This document shows, piece after piece, positions 52,290 to 64,000 of a stretch of 64,000 bases of DNA. The notes beneath the pieces were generated by a model. It searched no databases. It was not told the origin of the DNA and saw only the letters and a list, made by a program, of their open reading frames with translations. Position numbers and translations under genes: made by a program. Source of the DNA: Latrodectus hesperus (taxonomy: Eukaryota; Arthropoda; Arachnida; Araneae; Theridiidae); assembly GCA_037975125.1 (NCBI GenBank), contig CM075853.1:26832946-26896945 (forward strand), given 5' to 3'. The first letter of the stretch is position 1; every line of letters begins with the position of its first letter.

Positions 52290-53186
52290 TACACAAAATT
52301 AACAATGATATTTAAAACTGCAGTGGAACGATCACAATATCTTGATTTAAAAATAAATAAGACTATTTCTAAGTAAAATATTTTGAATCCTAAATCTGCG
52401 GAAACATTTTTACTACAATAGGGAGAAACTATTTATATTTCTTGATATAGAACAATTTATAATTAATAAATCGAATTCTATGATTGTACAGCTTATAAAT
52501 GCTTTCTTAGATCAATCAAGAATTATTCTTGTTAATGGGAACTGTATAATATTTTTAATTTGTGTCTATATAAACCGAGTGCAGACAATGAAATATGTTT
52601 ACATTGATTTAAAATCTAAACATAATATAACATGACATTAAATAGTGCGCAAAATATATGGAAAAATTAAACGAAATACAAAATAAACGCGATTATCATT
52701 ATACAAAAAAATACATACGAAAAGAAAAAAGTGGTACTTTTTTCTATTGTAGGTATTGTTTTGTACAATTTAGTTAAATTTGGTTGTTATATTATTATAT
52801 TATTTAAATTAAATAATATTATGCTTTTTTCTGTATGAAAAAATTATTATTTTCGCTAAATGTGTTAAAAAATGGACAAAAAAAGTTAACAATCTACATT
52901 TTTATGTATTTATATATATTTGTCAGCAAAAATAATAATTTTCAAAGGTTTTAAATATCGGTGAAATTTAGCATATTTCTTTGAATATTTTTCCTCAAAC
53001 TGATTATTATTCACACAATATTAAAGCTAACATTAAATGTTATTATTCAAAACAAAATATAAAATTTAATAACCAGATAAAATTAAAACTATATAAGTAT
53101 TTTTTTTATAGAAATAATTCAATAAATCTTTTGGAACAATATTATAGAATTCTTAATAGAAAAATGTATTTATTTACTCAAAAGCG
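52290..53186. other. AT-rich sequence, nothing recognised
   Basis: No gene or element is supported in this stretch. Confidence 0.45.
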
Positions 53187-54030
53187 CCAAGTAAACAAGA
53201 AAGATTTTGCTGCTTTTAATGACCCAAAATAACATAACATACAGAAAGTGAAGCCTATTGTTAGTCCTCGAAGTAATCGGCATCCGGTCTCTTCTGCCAA
53301 CGTGTCTCCATTGCGCCAATCCCCTTTTCATAAAACTCGAGAGTTTTGGGCGCAAAGAAGTCCGTGAATGCTTGGCGCAAGTCTGCTTCTTCGCTGAAGG
53401 ATTGTCCACAAAATGATTGCTCTGGGAAGGGAAGAGGTGCTAATCTGATAGAGCATAGTCAAGTGAGTAAGAAGGATGGCACAAAGTTTCCCAACCAAGT
53501 CGCAGTGTGGCATTCCTGGCCACCAAAGCGACATGCGGCATCGAGTTATCGGCCAAGAACCTTTGTGATTAGCCAGTGCTGGCTCCTTCTGTTGCTCTCT
53601 TTCCAATTGCTGTGAGTATAAGCTCGCAATGACCGTTTGGCCCGTTGACAACAGCTCATAATGAACTATTTGACGACTAGCCCGCCAGACATCACAGACG
53701 GATAAATTTCCTGACCTGGATTTGGGCAACCAATGCCATTCATTCACAGCACTATACCCAAATATTTGCCATATTCGGCGACTTGATACAGCAGCTAATA
53801 AGCACTTTGAAATCGTAAAGCAAACAACACTGACCCTTCGACACTTTCATTTATCTTCGCTACTATACGAATTACGATTGATGAAAGTGCGCGGTGGATC
53901 TGCTTTTATATAATGACTGATATTCCTTCTCTCGACTGGTGATTCAACTACGTCATACACTCATTTGCATACTTATTTCACTTCCTTCAATGATAACGAT
54001 CAAATGGCAGTAACTTTCTTGTTTACCTAA
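53187..54030 (-). mobile_element. Decayed mariner-like transposon, copy 2
   Basis: It is collinear with 36964-37873, sharing CGAAGTAATCGGCATC-like, GCTTGGCGCAAGTCTGC and TTATCGGCCAAGAAC segments and similar ends (CCAAGTAAACAAGAAAG at the left). The minus strand reads IVHYELLSTGQTVIASLYSQ and QLEREQQKEPALANHKG of mariner transposase, then frameshifted remains of the second Asp block. It lacks the N-terminal third and has several indels. Confidence 0.85.
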
Positions 54031-54830
54031 TTAATTTTGAATGTTTTTACTTACGTATATTTTAAAAAACATGGCTGAGTTTCAAAAGACATTTTCTGCA
54101 TTCTGTAAAGAGCTTGTTGTGAGTTGTCTTAAATGGTTTCCTTAGGTATGACAAAGGTGAATGTGTTTGGCTTTATAAATTAGTAGTTGGAGATAATATA
54201 TAAAGCCGAAGTGTAATATATAAACAATATATAATTTTTAAATGCAATTAATTTTCCACTTATTCTCATTGAAAAAAGGATAAAAAAATTCTGTTGTACT
54301 TCAATAAAAGGGATCAAAACATTTTTATTGCTTTATGTATTTTTGATTCTATATTTTTACTTGCTTCCATGGTACAATACAGATACAAAAATAGATCAAG
54401 CAAATGTATGCCTGAAAATCATACACATTTATTGATCTAAACTGGCTGATACAAATAAAGCAATGCAAAGCTTATAACTAATATGCTATAGTATTGACAT
54501 TATGGTATAGTGTGTCTTATAAAGTCCAGAAAATAAAAATATACTTCTTATATTTAAAATAATAACTAAAAAAAACGCATTTTAAATAAAGATATATTTT
54601 GCTTTGAACGCACGATTAATTTTTCAATTTAATTATCGACAGCAAAACTAAAACGAAGTACTTTTAAATTATCAAGTCTAACTGCAATCAAAAATCAATA
54701 TCATATTTCTAGTCCACAGAGATTACAAATATTTATATTATTATGTCTGCTTTGACATTTTTTCATTCATTTATGAATAAAATAAGAATTTCATTTGCTA
54801 ATTCAAAAATATTACTGCAAGCTATTGGTA

Positions 54831-54889
54831 ATATTTCTTCTTAATTTGTAACACATTAGTAATATGTGTTACAAATTAAGAAGAAATAT
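54831..54889. repeat. Perfect 26-bp inverted repeat with 7-nt loop
   Basis: The arms are 54831-54856 and 54864-54889. The left arm begins ATATTTCTTCTTAATTTGTA and the right arm is its exact reverse complement. No surrounding element was recognised. Confidence 0.95.
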
Positions 54890-55321
54890 AAAAAGCGAAC
54901 CTCAAAGGGGATCATAAAAGTAAAGATAAGTATAAGGAAAAGAAGGATATTTGGGATTTATAAATATAATATATTATTTTTCAAATTATTGAGAAAATGA
55001 TTCCAATCTCTAAAAATAATGGTAAAACCGTGATTTGTGTGTTGAATCTGGTGGATACATCTCCAAAGCTATTACAGAATATTTAGAAGAAATTATTTGT
55101 ACCTTATTATATGCAAACAGGTGGACAGGCCAAATTAATCTCCTGTATTTATAGAGAAATGTGTTTCCTCAGTTATAATAAAAAATATTTTAAATTAAAG
55201 GTGTTCACAAAATTCTTAATTTTTTTATTAGTGAATATTCTTAAAAATGTTTCAGAGGAATAAAATAACATACTTGAAAATATTTTAATAATTCAAAATA
55301 ATAACGTATTCATTGAGCAGA

Positions 55322-55543
55322 TACCATGGGTGCAATGGCCTGAAGAAAATTTCTTCCCTCATCAAATCAATGTCAAAATTGAGGGAATGGGTTCTCTAGG
55401 GGTGCCATCTATCGGAGGAATTAAAAAGAGCAAAGACATACTTTCACTTTCGTGGTGCTCTGTTAAAAACGTTGACTTGAATTCGCATAGCCGACGGCAT
55501 AGCGAGCTTGGCTTGTCCAAGTCTCATAAGCAACAACAACAAC
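55322..55543 (+). mobile_element. SINE-B copy, 5'-truncated
   Basis: It starts at ACCATGGGTGCAATGGCCTG, contains TCAAAATTGAGGGAATGGGT and TTTCACTTTCGTGGTGCTCT, and ends AAGCAACAACAACAAC. The tRNA-like head is missing. The 118-codon frame running through it is not a gene. Confidence 0.88.
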
Positions 55544-55760
55544 GTATGAAAAATATCCAATCCATCTTTCAGATTGTAATGTCTCACCGTCAGCACTTGA
55601 GATTTGAAGAGCCTCTGATGGGGAGGAATAGTAGGGAGATGTTGGTGCCTGTAACCAGGGCTAGGCCCAGGCCTGGAACGGTCTGAAGGAGCTGCGTTGT
55701 TTTTCTTTGAGAGATAGAGACTTACTCTTTATACGCTACGCAGGCGTGAGAGAGATGTTA
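55544..55760. other. GC-richer island of unknown origin
   Basis: It directly follows the SINE-B tail. It contains GGGCTAGGCCCAGGCCTGG and a GAGAGATAGAGACTTACTC segment that resembles an LTR or the 3' end of an LTR element, but no pair or coding domain confirms this. Confidence 0.25.
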
Positions 55761-56699
55761 GCGAACCCAGATATGACTCCTTTGTAATTTTGTTTCTTTG
55801 TTAATTAAATGTGTTTATTTTCAAAATTTTGAGTCATTAGTTTGTTCATAACAAGATCTAAATCTGGTGTTGTGTGAATGAGAACCAAAGCACAATAGAA
55901 AATGCATCAATCTGAGATTTAACCAACATCATATTTAGAAATAGCAGTTCACTAAAAGCGATTTCAGTAAAACTTACAAAGTAAAAGCTAATCACAAAAC
56001 ATATTCACTTAATAATTTTTGACATAGTGATACAGCAATACGATTAAATTAATATTGATCCCAAACTACTATTTACATTTATTTATTAAAAACTATTTAA
56101 TAGTACTTTATTTCATATAAATTACATTAAAACATTAGAAATACATATTTAGAAAAAAGGTATTTTTCTAGAAAAATGGTTTCAACAGAAATGCATTATA
56201 TCATTAAATTGTTACGAATTGAATATTGTATCTAATTGTAGGTTTTATTAGGTGTTAATCATGGAATTTTAATCTAAAATCACAACAATCAATAACAAAT
56301 TAATAGAAAGAAAATATATAAAACAAAAGTTTAACATCTTTTCATGTTTATTAAACAGGATTCTTAAAAAAACAGTTTACTTTTATTAATTTAAAATACT
56401 GAAAATAATTAATCTTTTTTTACTTGGAAAAAAAATTGATGCTGATTTATCCAATCAACTCTCGTTTTTCTTTCAGATTTATTGAAGCATTTCATTAAAA
56501 TACACACTTGAAGCAAAAATATTTTTTAGTTATTGTTAAAATCACAGTCCTACTGCCGAACAGGTAAAGCTTTGCCTTTGTTTGAGCAATGCGTGGGTGT
56601 AATTCCAATTTTGTGAGAAGATATTTATTGACATTAGGAAGACATTTTAAACTAAGACAATCGGATTCAATCAATTTCCCCAATGACCGGCTGATTTTC

Positions 56700-56860
56700 A
56701 GGATGAAAGTAATGGCAACTTATACCTAACTATGTGGGGAGACTCCGGACTGTAACTTAAGGTTAACAGGTGCCGTCTCCCCAACACCTAGTGTGCTCCA
56801 CACCTCTAGGAGATCCCTGAGGGCGCCACTATCGCGGCATTTACAAAGGCAATCAAATTG
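56700..56860. other. GC-richer island of unknown origin
   Basis: A sequence including GGGGAGACTCCGGACTGTAA and CTCTAGGAGATCCCTGAGGG stands out from AT-rich flanks. It may be a short retroposon, but it has no B box, no tail and no second copy in this window. Confidence 0.25.
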
Positions 56861-57351
56861 TATTTACAAATTGGTAGCAAGTAGCCACAATACATTTTAA
56901 GCCATGTTAAACATCAGGCAATAGCATTGAATATTTTCTTTAAGTTAAAAAAAATTGTTTGATATGATGAAACAATCAATGAAGACAGTTAACAATTTGT
57001 AGAGTAGTTATGGCATGAAATACATTATGTACGTTGTCAATTTTATAGATAGTGTGAACAGTTAGTTATGAAAAGGGAAAATATGGCATGATTGGAAATA
57101 TGATTACTATATACAGGCGAGGAATTTTTATCAGTTTAATCAACACCTTAGCTTTTAAAAGCATCTTAGGTTAAGAAATTTTAAAACGTTTCTTAGATTC
57201 TAAAAGTGTATAGGATTTAAAAAGTTCTTAAGATTCAAAAACGGGCTCAAAATGTTCAAGAAGTTCGTACGATTCGAAACATACAGTTCATAAATTTCAA
57301 TAAATTCATAAAAATTAATACACTATAACTAGTTTTGGAAAAGAGTTAACT

Positions 57352-57507
57352 TTAAGAATAGTTTTCTGATTCGTCCGTGGTAAGTTCCAAGTCGTCTGTA
57401 TCCCGAGGAAGTTCCAGTCCTCGTTTGTTGAGAGGAATCATCAGCTTTGTGGGGAGTAATCTGCGGTGACGATCCTTCATGCAGAATCTCAGGAACTCCA
57501 TGTTGGC
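57352..57507 (-). CDS. Probable last coding exon of an unrecognised gene
   Basis: On the minus strand a CTGATCCCAACAG acceptor is followed by an open, GC-rich 156-bp stretch. It encodes ANMEFLRFCMKDRHRRLLPT, then KLMIPLNKRGLELP, then RDTDDLELTTDESENYS and a TAA stop at 57354-57352. The composition and codon choice resemble the ATP8B exons rather than the surroundings. The pattern of a basic, hydrophobic stretch followed by an acidic Ser/Thr tail suits a C-terminus. I do not recognise the family. Upstream exons would lie at higher coordinates, but the next 700 bp is a LINE relic and I could not find another exon in the window. Confidence 0.5.
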   Translation of the reverse strand, partial: ANMEFLRFCMKDRHRRLLPTKLMIPLNKRGLELPRDTDDLELTTDESENYS

Positions 57508-57589
57508 CTGTTGGGATCAGTATGCATAGTATTCATAGAGAAAAACTGTATCAAGTTGTGTTGGAGTTGGGAATTGACTAATCTTATAA

Positions 57590-58260
57590 AAAATGACACC
57601 CAACAGAGTTGGGATCGGAGCATTGAAAGCAAGGAGTCCCTCGTGTCCTCTGTTTGATGTAGTCCTAGAGACTCTGGTATACAAACTACTGAGACAACTT
57701 TTGTTAAATCCGTAGCCTTTGCTGACGATATTGCGGGAAGCAAAAACATAGGATTAAGAGTGAACGAAGAAAAAACCAAATTCATGGTGGTAACAAACAG
57801 AATCTCAAATCTACAACCACTGAAAATTAATGAATACAAATTTGAACAAGCAACTCAGTTTAAATACCAAGGCGTTATTGTTAACATAATTAATGACATC
57901 GTTATCACATTAACTATATACAGACGAAGAATTTATCTAAGTTTAATCAATACCTTAAGAGAGAAGTTTAATCAACAATTAAAATAATGACATAAAAATT
58001 TAATTTAAAGAGAGAACCAACATGGCGAATAAATGTTATCATGGATTACTCGAAAACAGTTTAAATCTAAAATAAATAAGCAGAAAACGAAAGTACAACT
58101 AAACAAAACAGTAGTAAGATCTATAGTTCTATATGGCAGAGATTACTGAACAACTAACAAAGAAGACGAAAAGAAGCTGATGGGAGAAAGATTTTGAGCA
58201 AATATTTTAGAGAAAATGAAATAAGGAGAATCCGATATAACCACATTCTCCACAGAGAAT
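57590..58260 (+). pseudogene. Decayed LINE reverse transcriptase (palm to thumb)
   Basis: Plus-strand frames read SVAFADDIAGSKNIGLRVNE, then EKTKFMVV, then YKFEQATQFKYQGVIVN. They then show RKTKVQLNKTVVRSIVLYG-like and EDEKKLMGERF-like pieces. This is RT motif C (FADD), the K-T-K block, the F-YLG block and the thumb of a non-LTR RT. It is a different family from the element at 30975. Deletions and stops are present. Confidence 0.75.
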
Positions 58261-59247
58261 AGTCAAAGCTGTCAAGGTCTCGTAAATAGGGTGGCCAGGG
58301 CAGATAAAAATCCCGTTACAAAATTAACTTTCCAAAAGACGGAGGGAAAGAGAGGAAGAACTTCTTGTAATCGATCACAAATAAGAAAATTACAACCCAA
58401 AACTCTTTGTTTAAATGAAACTTTCATAATTTCCAGAAATTTTTTTTCAATATAAATGTAAGTTTTCTTATTGTTATTTTTTTTATTAAAATTTAAATCT
58501 AGCTGCTCAAGCAAAACTTTGCGGTTTTAACATTTTTTTTGTTTCAAATTATAATGCATCATGAATTACATTAATAAAGTAAAAATAAATTTTAGCCGCT
58601 GCATCAACGAATATAATCGAAAATTCCATAAAGCATAAAAGAGTTAGCCTATTAAATGAAAATAAAAAGTTAAAATTAATAATTTATCTGAAAATAAAAA
58701 ATGCATGGAAAAAGATGTTGTAAAAAATGCTTCTTATTTTAGGTAGTTCTGACACTAATTACTATTATGATTTATTCTTTATAATAAATGTGGTTAACAA
58801 ATTATAATGTAGCAGTTTGTGAAAAATAAGAATTATATGAAAGTACTGTATTTTATATATATTAATATAAATATACTCTCTCACACACACAGTGACATTT
58901 AACACAGATTGCTATTCAAAACCGAAAACGCAAAAGCTCAAGTATTATACGAAAAAAAGAATCACATTTATATGTGATTCTCTCCCGTGATTATGAAACT
59001 TATATAAAAATTTCATTTAAATTTCTAAAATAAATTTCCACGAGTACTTTTAATATTATTTTGACGTTCGAACGCTTAAATAAATGTTTTGCCAAATGTA
59101 ATAATAACCAATTTATAGCCAATTTCGCTGCACGCAATTTTAAAAATACATACGTTTAAATCGAAGAATTTGCAACCAAAAATGCTTATTTTAGAATGTG
59201 AACTATTTCGAATATTTGAACATATTTGGAATGTTCCAGACAATCCA

Positions 59248-59412
59248 ATAACTTTGGAGATGTGTAAGACAATCTGATTGAAAGGTCTTGGATAGAGGGG
59301 TTTGGCAGCTCGACTCCAACCCGCGAACTTTATAACTTTGGAGATGTGTAAGACAATCTGATTGAAAGGTCTTGGATAGAGGGGTTTGGCAGCTCGATTC
59401 CCAACCGCGAAG
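59248..59412. repeat. Tandem duplication, 84-bp period, two copies
   Basis: ATAACTTTGGAGATGTGTAA, then GACAATCTGATTGAAAGGTC, then GAGGGGTTTGGCAGCTCGA is repeated at 59248 and 59332 with only a few changes near the right end. It produces a repeated peptide in one frame, but no gene is evident. Confidence 0.9.
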
Positions 59413-59756
59413 GTATTATGAAGGCACTTAGAATCCCGTGGAAACGCAGATAACATCCTTCGTGAGAGAAATATAATCTTACAGCGCCGTGCTTTAAATT
59501 GATTCCTTTGCAGTTACATACATTATCTTCAAAAATAATTTTATTTATTAATTTATGAAGTAAAAACATGCAATAAATTTGTTTTTCTTCTGGAAAATCA
59601 ACCCTTTGCTCAGTGAAGATTATTTCAATATATTAACTAAATAATACTGAGAGAATGAACAAGAAAAATTGTGAAAAATATATTTAATAAAATTTATTTC
59701 AGCTTAAATCTTTTTATCTTACTTCAGAATTTTTAATTTTTCAAAATCTTAAATTA

Positions 59757-61780
59757 AAGGTTCCGGTGGAATAGGAAGAGGTGCCAGTATAACTTTTCCA
59801 GATGCACAACACATACCGGTCGTTTCATTGCGGAATTTTAAAGCTTGACAATATTGGCATATTTTATCCATTGCACCAATTATAATTTTAGGATGTGTAA
59901 TTGATGTTTGGTGCGTATTCGAACGCAAGGCGAACGAATGATACACGTGTTTAATGCACGGTTGGTTTGTTGTCACTCTCTGTCGCGTTCTCTAAATGTG
60001 GCTATGTGCCGTTCTCGCGCCGATCTTGTTCTCAATATATTTTGTCGTAGATGTTCATCACGCTGTTCTCGAGACTCTGTCTGCGAACGGTTGGTTTGTT
60101 GTCACTCTCTGTCGCGTTCTCTAAATGTGGCTATGTGCCGTTCTCGCGCCGATCTTGTTCTCAATATATTTTGTCGTAGATGTTCATCACGCTGTTCTCG
60201 AGACTCTGTCTGCGAACGGTTGGTTTGTTGTCACTCTCTGTCGCGTTCTCTAAATGTGGCTATGTGCCGTTCTCGCGCCGATCTTGTTCTCAATATATTT
60301 TGTCGTAGATGTTCATCACGCTGTTCTCGAGACTCTTGTCTGCGAACGGTTGGTTTGTTGTCACTCTCTGTCGCGTTCTCTAAATGTGGCTATGTGCCGT
60401 TCTCGCGCCGATCTTGTTCTCAATATATTTTGTCGTAGATGTTCATCACGCTGTTCTCGAGACTCTGTCTGCGAACGGTTGGTTTGTTGTCACTCTCTGT
60501 CGCGTTCTCTAAATGTGGCTATGTGCCGTTCTCGCGCCGATCTTGTTCTCAATATATTTTGTCGTAGATGTTCATCACGCTGTTCTCGAGACTCTTGTCT
60601 GCGAACGGTTGGTTTGTTGTCACTCTCTGTCGCGTTCTCTAAATGTGGCTATGTGCCGTTCTCGCGCCGATCTTGTTCTCAATATATTTTGTCGTAGATG
60701 TTCATCACGCTGTTCTCGAGACTCTTGTCTGCGAACGGTTGGTTTGTTGTCACTCTCTGTCGCGTTCTCTAAATGTGGCTATGTGCCGTTCTCGCGCCGA
60801 TCTTGTTCTCAATATATTTTGTCGTAGATGTTCATCACGCTGTTCTCGAGACTCTTGTCTGCGAACGGTTGGTTTGTTGTCACTCTCTGTCGCGTTCTCT
60901 AAATGTGGCTATGTGCCGTTCTCGCGCCGATCTTGTTCTCAATATATTTTGTCGTAGATGTTCATCACGCTGTTCTCGAGACTCTTGTCTGCGAACGGTT
61001 GGTTTGTTGTCACTCTCTGTCGCGTTCTCTAAATGTGGCTATGTGCCGTTCTCGCGCCGATCTTGTTCTCAATATATTTTGTCGTAGATGTTCATCACGC
61101 TGTTCTCGAGACTCTGTCTGCGAACGGTTGGTTTGTTGTCACTCTCTGTCGCGTTCTCTAAATGTGGCTATGTGCCGTTCTCGCGCCGATCTTGTTCTCA
61201 ATATATTTTGTCGTAGATGTTCATCACGCTGTTCTCGAGACTCTGTCTGCGAACGGTTGGTTTGTTGTCACTCTCTGTCGCGTTCTCTAAATGTGGCTAT
61301 GTGCCGTTCTCGCGCCGATCTTGTTCTCAATATATTTTGTCGTAGATGTTCATCACGCTGTTCTCGAGACTCTGTCTGCGAACGGTTGGTTTGTTGTCAC
61401 TCTCTGTCGCGTTCTCTAAATGTGGCTATGTGCCGTTCTCGCGCTGATCTTGTTCTCAATATATTTTGTCGTAGATGTTCATCACGCTGTTCTCGAGACT
61501 TGTCTACGAATTTCTGCTGTTCTGATTCGTTGAGCTGCGTTTCTTGCTGCCATTTGTTCTTCCGATTCATGAGCTCTATTAGCACGCATACGTCGGGCAA
61601 TTTTACTATACTGATTGTTAAGGTTAGCATGCTTGGGAACTAAACACTGGGGGTCTTACGTTAGGCTGACCACCTAACTGGGACATATGCTTCGCACCCC
61701 AGGGCCTTCGGTCATGAAAACAGTTATGGACACTCTAGGCCTTGGCCCACATGGCTGTCGTGCTATGGAGTTTAGTTTTT
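59757..61780 (-). pseudogene. Helitron-encoded protein, N-terminal relic
   Basis: Reading the minus strand downwards, 61610-61500 gives an Arg/Glu-rich segment (IARRMRANRAHESEEQMAAR, then NAAQRIRTAEIR). The tandem array follows with QRDEHLRQNILRTRSARERH, then IATFRERDRE units. After it (59930-59757) comes IIIGAMDKICQYCQALKFRN, then CCASGKVILAPLPIPPEPL. The R/E-rich repeats followed by a C-x2-C...CC-x-x-GKV-L motif and a P-P-E-P-L motif are the usual N-terminus of arthropod Helitron Rep/helicase proteins. Stops in every repeat and a frameshift before the Cys motif show it is dead. No Rep or helicase domain follows within the window. Confidence 0.75.
59959..61512 (-). repeat. 129/130-bp tandem array, 12 units, inside the Helitron coding relic
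   Basis: Units begin (CGGTTGGTTTG on the plus strand) at 59959, 60088, 60217, 60347, 60476, 60606, 60736, 60866, 60996, 61125, 61254 and 61383. They are almost identical. Most length variation is one T (GACTCTGTCTG or GACTCTTGTCTG), and the last unit has one substitution (GCGCTGATC). The 129-bp units are multiples of three and the 130-bp units shift frame. On the minus strand each unit carries a TGA. Confidence 0.97.
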
Positions 61781-61782
61781 TA
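61628..61782. mobile_element. 155-bp insertion with 15-bp target-site duplication
   Basis: GATTGTTAAGGTTAG occurs at 61613-61627 and 61783-61797 and brackets the insert. The insert is GC-rich (CACCCCAGGGCCTTCGGTCA, CTAGGCCTTGGCCCACATGG) and unlike the flanks. It has no tail or coding domain. It inserted into the Helitron relic, so it is younger than that element. Confidence 0.7.
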
Positions 61783-62509
61783 GATTGTTAAGGTTAGATT
61801 TTTCCGCGGCATTATACTGAAATAAAAAAAAATTAAAATAATTTATTATTTGAATAAATGAATTAGATCAAAATGTACGGCTGAATAAATTAATAATTAT
61901 CAAATCATTAAAAAGTAATAATTATCAAATTATAAACTAAAAATAAAAATGATAAAAGGCTATCAAAAAATACTTACATGTTTTCGAGGTGGTATGAAAA
62001 TTAGTAGAGAAAAACAGTAATAAATAAAATTTTATTATAATATTAAAAATATTCAAACTGAACACTACACAATAATAACACAACACAAAGTATAATTATG
62101 AAAATGATTCACGAAAAATTGTTATAGTATGATTATGTTGAGAATATGAACGAAAATGACGTATGATCATGTTGAGAACAAACGAAAATGACTTGGAATC
62201 AAACAAATACTGTAATTCAGATGAAAAATATGTAAACCCAAACTGTTCGTGATATGATTGGTCAAATACATCATGGAAATATATGTAAATTCTATATTCA
62301 ACCACGCGCTCGAAGATTCTCGAGATTGTATAATCTAGAAATATAAACACGACGCCATCTGCCGAATACCTGTGCAACTTAGATCCTAAGCCGCCATCCA
62401 TTAGGAATTTATAGAACTAACTGATAAATAAACACTGATGTCTTATAATAAACATTTCATTTGCAATAATAAATATTGAGATCAATAATTAAGATAAAAA
62501 CTATTCTAT

Positions 62510-64000
<1,491 letters not shown>

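Noticed and set aside
59908..61643. Series of plus-strand Cys/Arg-rich open frames of 104-246 codons
   Set aside because: They are antisense shadows of the 129/130-bp Helitron-derived array; each begins at the same ATG of successive units.

Overview
This is a eukaryotic, AT-rich, intron- and transposon-laden window. It most likely comes from an arthropod, and my best guess is a spider or other arachnid. Three things point that way: a metazoan ATP8B-type flippase with long introns; a mixture of tRNA-derived SINEs, RNase H-bearing LINEs, Tc1/mariner, rosa-like, pogo-like and Helitron relics; and an isolated EGF exon of a kind common in arachnids. The species call is an inference. Bacterial features (operons, ribosome binding sites, CRISPR) are absent.

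Region 1 (1-17540) is the 3' half of one plus-strand gene, a class-1 ATP8B-like P4-ATPase. Seven coding exons (592-770, 1202-1461, 4313-4496, 8904-9127, 11204-11287, 13150-13395, 15868-16386) splice in phase into about 564 codons, from the P-domain through M5-M10 to the C-terminal regulatory tail and stop. Upstream exons lie before the window. The introns hold a decayed Tc1-like element, a SINE, a 526-bp (TA)n tract and an antisense gag relic.

Region 2 (17540-34000) has no cellular gene I can support. It holds two decayed LINE reverse transcriptase pieces, a 1.8-kb composite tandem array (a 26-27-bp repeat abutting a 9-10-bp repeat), and a 401-bp segment repeated 11.6 kb away. It also holds a young 5'-truncated LINE (30975-32790) with an unbroken RT-RNase H reading frame and a 12-bp target-site duplication.

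Region 3 (33000-55600) is a transposon graveyard. It contains at least four tRNA-derived SINE families, one chimeric SINE, two related mariner relics, an internally deleted Tc1/mariner derivative, and a Tc1-like relic split by a 240-bp LINE 3' end. A near-intact DD41D rosa-like transposon sits inside a SINE. An orphan EGF-like exon lies at 34881-34988.

Region 4 (55600-64000) contains a likely terminal coding exon of an unrecognised minus-strand gene (57352-57507), another LINE relic, and a minus-strand Helitron N-terminal relic whose coding sequence has ballooned into twelve near-identical 129/130-bp units. An RTE-like 3' end running into a (TA)n tract follows.

The only clear cellular function is phospholipid flipping by ATP8B. 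The rest is mainly a record of nested transposition, and insertion order can be read directly from several target-site duplications.
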